Origin: Prinia subflava
Taxonomy: Eukaryota; Chordata; Aves; Passeriformes; Cisticolidae
DNA: 64,000 nucleotides
Assembly (NCBI RefSeq): GCF_021018805.1
Contig: NC_086248.1
Location: 95,193,239-95,257,238 of the forward strand
Direction: 5' to 3'
Shown: piece by piece, positions 58,816 through 64,000 of the stretch
How the letters are laid out: each line of letters starts with the position of its first letter
How positions within the stretch are numbered: position 1 is the first letter of the stretch
Notes under the pieces: generated by a model
The model's input: only the letters and a program-made list of their open reading frames with translations
Databases searched by the model: none
Told to the model about the DNA's origin: nothing
Position numbers and translations under genes: made by a program

Positions 58816-61800
58816 TGAAGTTTGCAAAAATAGATTGTATAGAAGTCAGTTTCACAAGTCTTCAGATAAGCAGGCAATGCATTGCAAACTTTACTGGTTT
58901 TCATTTTACCTTTTCAAGACAGGACATCAGGCTTTAATTTCCCTGAATCTGAGTCCCAAACACAAAACCAATTTGTGCCAATGAATTCTGTAAGAACCTG
59001 ATCCAGTTCCTTCTAGTAAAAAGTCGCTACTAAACTTGTACATAAATTAACAGAACAACAATATGCAGCAAAACAAAGTCTCACACACAACAGAGGAACC
59101 TGTACAAAACCAGCAACATGTTCTACCTGCAAGCCATGTTCAACTCGAAAGAATCACTGCAAGATGCCCCTGGCCAGAGATGGAGGGAAGAGGCCACCTG
59201 TTATCCTGCTGAACTATAAGACACTGCTGCCTGAACTCACACTGTTTTGCTCTCTGTGGCATAGAATGTCCTCTACAGGATTTCTGTGACAAGCTGAGTT
59301 CAGCATAATGTCTGCAAAAATGGTTCCCATGAAGTACAGTTAAAACAGTCATGAGAGCCCCTTTGTTTCCATTGCAGCTTGGAAAAACCTAGAGACTAGG
59401 AGACGAAAAAATCTCAACTCTCAAAAAAGCATCCTTTCTACAAAGGTGAGTGAACTCCAACAGCATCACTCACTGGAACTGCACTCTTACAAGTGTGTTG
59501 AAGTCAGAACTTGATGTAATACTTTTGTAGTTCTTTGCAAAACAAGTATTTTTCCACAAACACTTTTCTCTAATGCAATAATAGTTTAAATAAGTGATCC
59601 AAACATTTATCCTGTGATTAATACCCACAAAGAGTTGATTGCATACATTTCAGTGACTCCATAATCACAAACATGCCAGACTCCTTTAGCTTAGACATGA
59701 TTTAAACCCAAACTAATGTTAACGTTGCATATGACATCAAGGGAAGTTACAGCTGTTGTCAGAGCTCCAAACATCTCTATTCTAGAGCATTTAATATTCA
59801 ATGCATGAGTGGAAGTTTTCATGTTACCCACAAGGATAGAACTGTTCCACTCTTACTTAAGCCATGCTGACCTCTCTCTTCGAGGTTGCTTTATAATTTC
59901 AGGAAACTCAAGGCTCTGTAATGACATCAAGTCACCACACAGCCTCAAGCTGGTGACAAGGTACAAGGTACTGTCTTGCTTTTCTGTCCCCCCTTCTCTT
60001 TTTCTATCTGTATTCCCCCCCAAGTACACATTAATTTTCATTGACAACTTACATTTTGTGAATATAAAAAAAAGAGGTTTCTATGTTAGCCCCCAAATGA
60101 GACAGACACCCTCCAATGGGAGAGCACAAGAATGTATCTGGAGAACAGAAGCATTTTTGGATTATACTTGGAAACCTCAGTATAGTTCCAAGAATGAATC
60201 TCTTCTACCAAAGCTTCATGGCACAGCAGTAGGGACAAGGATGATTCATGAGTGGCACAAGTTATCAGCACACACCTTCTGTGTAGCCACACGCAGGGAA
60301 ATGAAATTGCCAGTGACTGCCTGACTAGTGCACAAACGTCTCCTTCTTACATCTCAATTCTGAAAACAGAGAAGTTTGAAAATAAAAACATGGTAAATTC
60401 TCACTTGAAAAGAGCTGTTAGCAATGTGGCTCAGACAAGAACAGCCCAAGAGGTCTGCTGTTAGCCAGGCACCCAGCTGGGTTGAGGCAGGAATTTGCAC
60501 CAGGTCAGGAAAAGGGTGGGTTTTGTGGCTCCCCTAGCAAAGCAGGCTCTGCTGTTTGCTCAGGACACCCCAGCAAGTGGGAGGCACAGAGAAGCTGTGG
60601 GATGAAGGACCCAGAAAGGGAAGCACTGGAATTAGACACAAGAGATGTTGAAAAGAGGTAGAGGACAAACCCAAACGTTATTATACCAGATTTTGGTATA
60701 ATAACTCCTGTCTACAGCCAAGTCTTCTTCCAGTGAGCCAAGCAAGAGGCTGCAACAGGACCTGTGATGCAGCGGTGGCATTAGGGTCACCTGGATGTTT
60801 GTCCAAAAGCTGTCAGATTTATCCTTACAGGAGGAAACACTTGGTGCAACACAGGCTTACACTGTTGATCCTTCAGGAAAGCATGGAGTGATACACCAGG
60901 TCATACAGGGAGGAGCTCGCTGCTGCCACGGTATGCAAAAGTTTGTCTCAGTAACAGCAACAAGAAAATGTTCGCTACAAATTATTTCTTCAAGGCAGCT
61001 GCAGTTAACAGATTTGAGACCTCCATTGGACACTATCCAGGCATGTCACACATTCTGTGCTCAGGCAGAACACACCTCTGTGTTGGGGGCAGCAAGCTCC
61101 ATGTTTTATGCGCTGCTCTTAAGAGGCGTTATGAGTAATGACAGTAACAAGAGGCACATGATGGACTAGAAGCAGGTACTGTCTGCACTCAGAACACAAA
61201 TCTTGGCTTTTTTTCCTGGCTGGAACTTGTTTGAATCTCTTGGAAATATTTTTGAAATCTCTTGAAAAATTAAAAAGTTGTTTCCATAAAAAGACTTTAA
61301 GCTTTCACCTTAAGGAAGACTTCACAAGAGGGTTGGTTTTTTTCCCCGTCGATCATTCAGAAAGTACTTTATAAATAGTTTATTCTTTTTCTCTCCCAAG
61401 GAGATGGTAACACATAAAAAACCAATCCCATTATTTCAATGAAAAAAAATCTAAATAAAATTGTTTTAAAGAGTTTTGTAGAAGTCACTGAATTTATATT
61501 TTCGTGACGTTTACCACTTGTCTTAACAACTACCTTAAAATCTTTTTCAGTGGTAAACTTCAGAAAAATACAGCTGTCTCTTTGATTGTTTGGGGGTTTT
61601 TTCCCATAACACTGGGCAACCTTTTCATTCATTCCTTCCTTGGGCTTCCCGCCCTGCCAAGTAGCACCACCAGTTAATTTTCCAAGTGCCCACTAGAGGG
61701 ATCCTTTCCAAAGGGCTCAGAGGCACAGTAGGCAAACCTCTTCATCAGCATCCACATCCCCATGAGCCATTGTGCTGTTGAGGGGTGGTTATGGTTCAGC

Positions 61801-62361
61801 AATAGCTCAGTTACCTGATGTGTATTTATTTGTCTGGTTTATGAGAGGAAATTATTCTACAGAGTCCTTCAATTTTATATCTGCAACTCAAATTAACCTC
61901 AGAATGAGTGGTACAAGCTGATATTGAAACACACTTAAATCTGGTAGGATAAAATGATGTATCTACAGGCCACTGAAATGAGTGGAAGGCTTGAGTGTAA
62001 ACTCACCGAACAGGCAGTAGCTCTTCATCTTGTAAAATTCCCAGTCTCCTTCATGAAGTGTAAAATACAAAAATTAGTCTGTCTCACAATGGGATAAAGC
62101 TTTTGCTGTCTGGAGATTAAAGTGTCCTTCAGGATCTTGTCCACCTCTGGGTGCAGGCAACACTGTGCCCTTGGAGTTCACAGTCTTGCTTGTACAAACC
62201 TCAGTGCCAGCAGCAGGCACAAAATCATGGCAAATCTCCTCTTGTTGCAGATTATTGCACACCTAATAAACTCATGGGTGATTTCAGCTTTCATTTGGGA
62301 GAAAAGAGGTTTCTAATTCTCCAGGTGGGGCTCAAAACCAACTGAAAAAGCTAAAGTAATC
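58816..62361. other. Non-coding stretch, no gene recognised
   Basis: The longest frame (171 codons, + strand, 59809-60324) has no recognisable domain, low-complexity or signal structure. Nothing else suggests exons or RNA genes. Confidence 0.5.
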
Positions 62362-62490
62362 ACATCACAGAATTACAGAATTATTCACCTTGGAAAAGAC
62401 CTTTAAGATGATCAAGATAAACTGTAAACCTAACACTGCCAGGCCCACCATTAAATCTTGTCCCTAAGTGCCACATCTACATATCCTGGA
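62362..62490 (-). mobile_element. CR1 LINE extreme 3' end, antisense
   Basis: ATCACAGAATTACAGAATTATT is the complement of the short terminal repeats that end CR1. It is followed by ACCTTGGAAAAGACCTTTAAGATGATCAAG and AACACTGCCAGGCCCACC, all typical of antisense CR1. Confidence 0.85.
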
Positions 62491-64000
62491 GGATAAGGGA
62501 TCCTTCCCCCTTTACTGTGACTATCCAGCCATGCAATTCTCACAACATACCCAAGCATGCAACCTCAAGCTGCTAGCAAAGCGTGTATAGTCTTAAAACA
62601 GCAGCAAAAACTTTAAAATTGAGATCAATGAAAGGGACACAAGAACAAAAAGAAATGGAAGGCAGATAAAAACTCAACCCAAAAATAGGTTTTCTCTGCA
62701 AGGTATGAAATAGCAGGCACTCTAAAACATCTACTGGCAACTTTACTGTTGTTACTGATTTTTCAGGAGCTGTGCTCAGAAGCTTTGGTGAAAAGCAACT
62801 CTAAAATGAGGCAAAAAGACCAGTTGTAAGAACTGGTATTGACCCTGGAGCAAATGATGTCGTTTGTCCATACAGGGATAGGTTGGTCTGATTCAGGTCA
62901 CTGAGGAATGACACAAACAGGAGGAAGAATGGGTCAAATGGATGTTTCCAGTGCTCCAGACATGATCTCTGGCCTAGGAGGAAAAAATGAGCCTGTGGAC
63001 AGAGATAGCCCACAGGTTGGTGCCTTCGCTCAAGGTTTTTTCGTTTGCAAAAAAACTGTGCGTGTCAAGGGCGTACAACCATTTACAGCATCCAGAGATT
63101 AAGAGAGTTCAGGGTATACAATCCATCTTTACATACAAAGAGCAAGTTCTTCCAGGGCTGTTAACCACCTCATAAGTGAACTCAAATCATAAGGTGAACC
63201 CAACGGCCAGCAGGAAAGGCAGATAGCAGAGCAGCAAACTCAGTGTCCCCAGATTGCTCCAATAACTTGCACAAATGGGTTCCAGGATCTGCGTCATGGA
63301 TCCAAATGGAACTGCTGTGTAGGCAGAGGGTTTGTCATGATGTCTTGCTGTTTGGTAGAAAATGTCTCATTCTTCCTCTGTTTTATTGATTTTTTCCGGC
63401 AAAGAGTAACTTTTTTTTTTTTAAGTCTGTGCAGCATTGACTTCTAGTTGCAAATCCCAACACCTCCTGGCTACAGCAAAGTAATTTTCTATCCTTTCTC
63501 AGCATTTATCTACTCAAGTAAGGAATGCTTTCTGCAAGAGAAATCCCTCCCACTTCAGATTGGCCCTGATACTGTGGCAGATAAATTTAACACAGAGAGT
63601 GGTCCTGCAGTGGTCGAAAGAAGAGCTTCCAGGGAAGACTCGGAAGCATTGGTTTTTAAACGCAAACAGAAGATGCATTTAACTTGAGTCTAGGCCATTC
63701 CACTCGTTGCAAAGAAAAGAGGTCATGTTTTATGACTGGCCAGTGATACTTCAATAACCTATAAAGAAAATCAGATATGTCCATTGTAGAGGAGAAAGTG
63801 CAATGGAAAATTCTTGCCTATTACAGTTACAAGAGTTATTGGGTTCAAACTGTTAATTATCCTGGGTAAACTTCTCTAGTTTCCATGTCACTTCCTCTTA
63901 CTAAAAATGTCTCAAATGTTATAATGCGGATACCTGTATCCTATTGATAGGCATTGCTACCTTTGTGCCTTCGTGCAACAATGATAACTAATCTGCTATT
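62491..64000. other. Non-coding stretch to the window end, no gene recognised
   Basis: Only short frames on both strands; a run of T at about 63410-63422 and no recognisable element. Confidence 0.5.

Noticed and set aside
59809..60324. 171-codon + frame in the right flank
   Set aside because: Composition is typical of translated AT-rich DNA, with no domain, signal peptide or repeat; no flanking exon chain or CpG promoter is adjacent.

Overview
The window looks like nuclear DNA of a bird, most likely a passerine. It contains 3'-truncated CR1 LINE fragments, many solo retroviral LTRs bounded by short target-site duplications (TSDs), AT-rich gene-poor flanks, and compact five-exon genes with short introns. 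No bacterial, viral or organellar gene organisation is visible.

The only protein-coding content I can support is a head-to-tail array of three acrosin (ACR) paralogs on the + strand: copy 1 at 37789-39991, copy 2 at 45335-47557 and copy 3 at 52844-55742. Each has five exons with GT-AG introns, identical exon phases and an intact His/Asp/Ser triad with a trypsin-like S1 aspartate. Each also has a signal peptide and a cysteine-containing light-chain segment ending in an Arg activation site. Copies 1 and 2 encode 303 residues and stop shortly after the protease domain. Copy 3 encodes 527 residues and carries a proline-rich tail built from sixteen 30-bp repeats kept in perfect register. The roughly 280 bp before each ATG is almost identical in all three, with a CRE-like octamer exactly 121 bp before each ATG.

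The two spacers (39992-45334 and 47558-52843) are homologous, but each has private LTR insertions whose empty sites can be read in the other spacer. Spacer 1 has insertions at 40556-41095 and 41605-42750. Spacer 2 has them at 48780-49338 and about 50362-51478. A further LTR lies inside a CR1 about 350 bp upstream of copies 2 and 3 but is absent upstream of copy 1. The genes are mosaic: different segments group different pairs. Exon 3 differs far more than the flanking introns, and copy 2 has become strongly basic there. This fits gene conversion combined with diversifying selection on a sperm protease.

The left flank (1-37.2 kb) shows no convincing exon. It holds at least six LTRs (12827, 14132, 22582, 26101, 28595, 36511), a tandemly duplicated CR1 piece at 28.0-29.6 kb and a perfect 72-bp duplication at 5369. 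The right flank (56.1-64 kb) holds a CpG island at about 56440-56800 and three CR1 fragments, again without recognisable exons.
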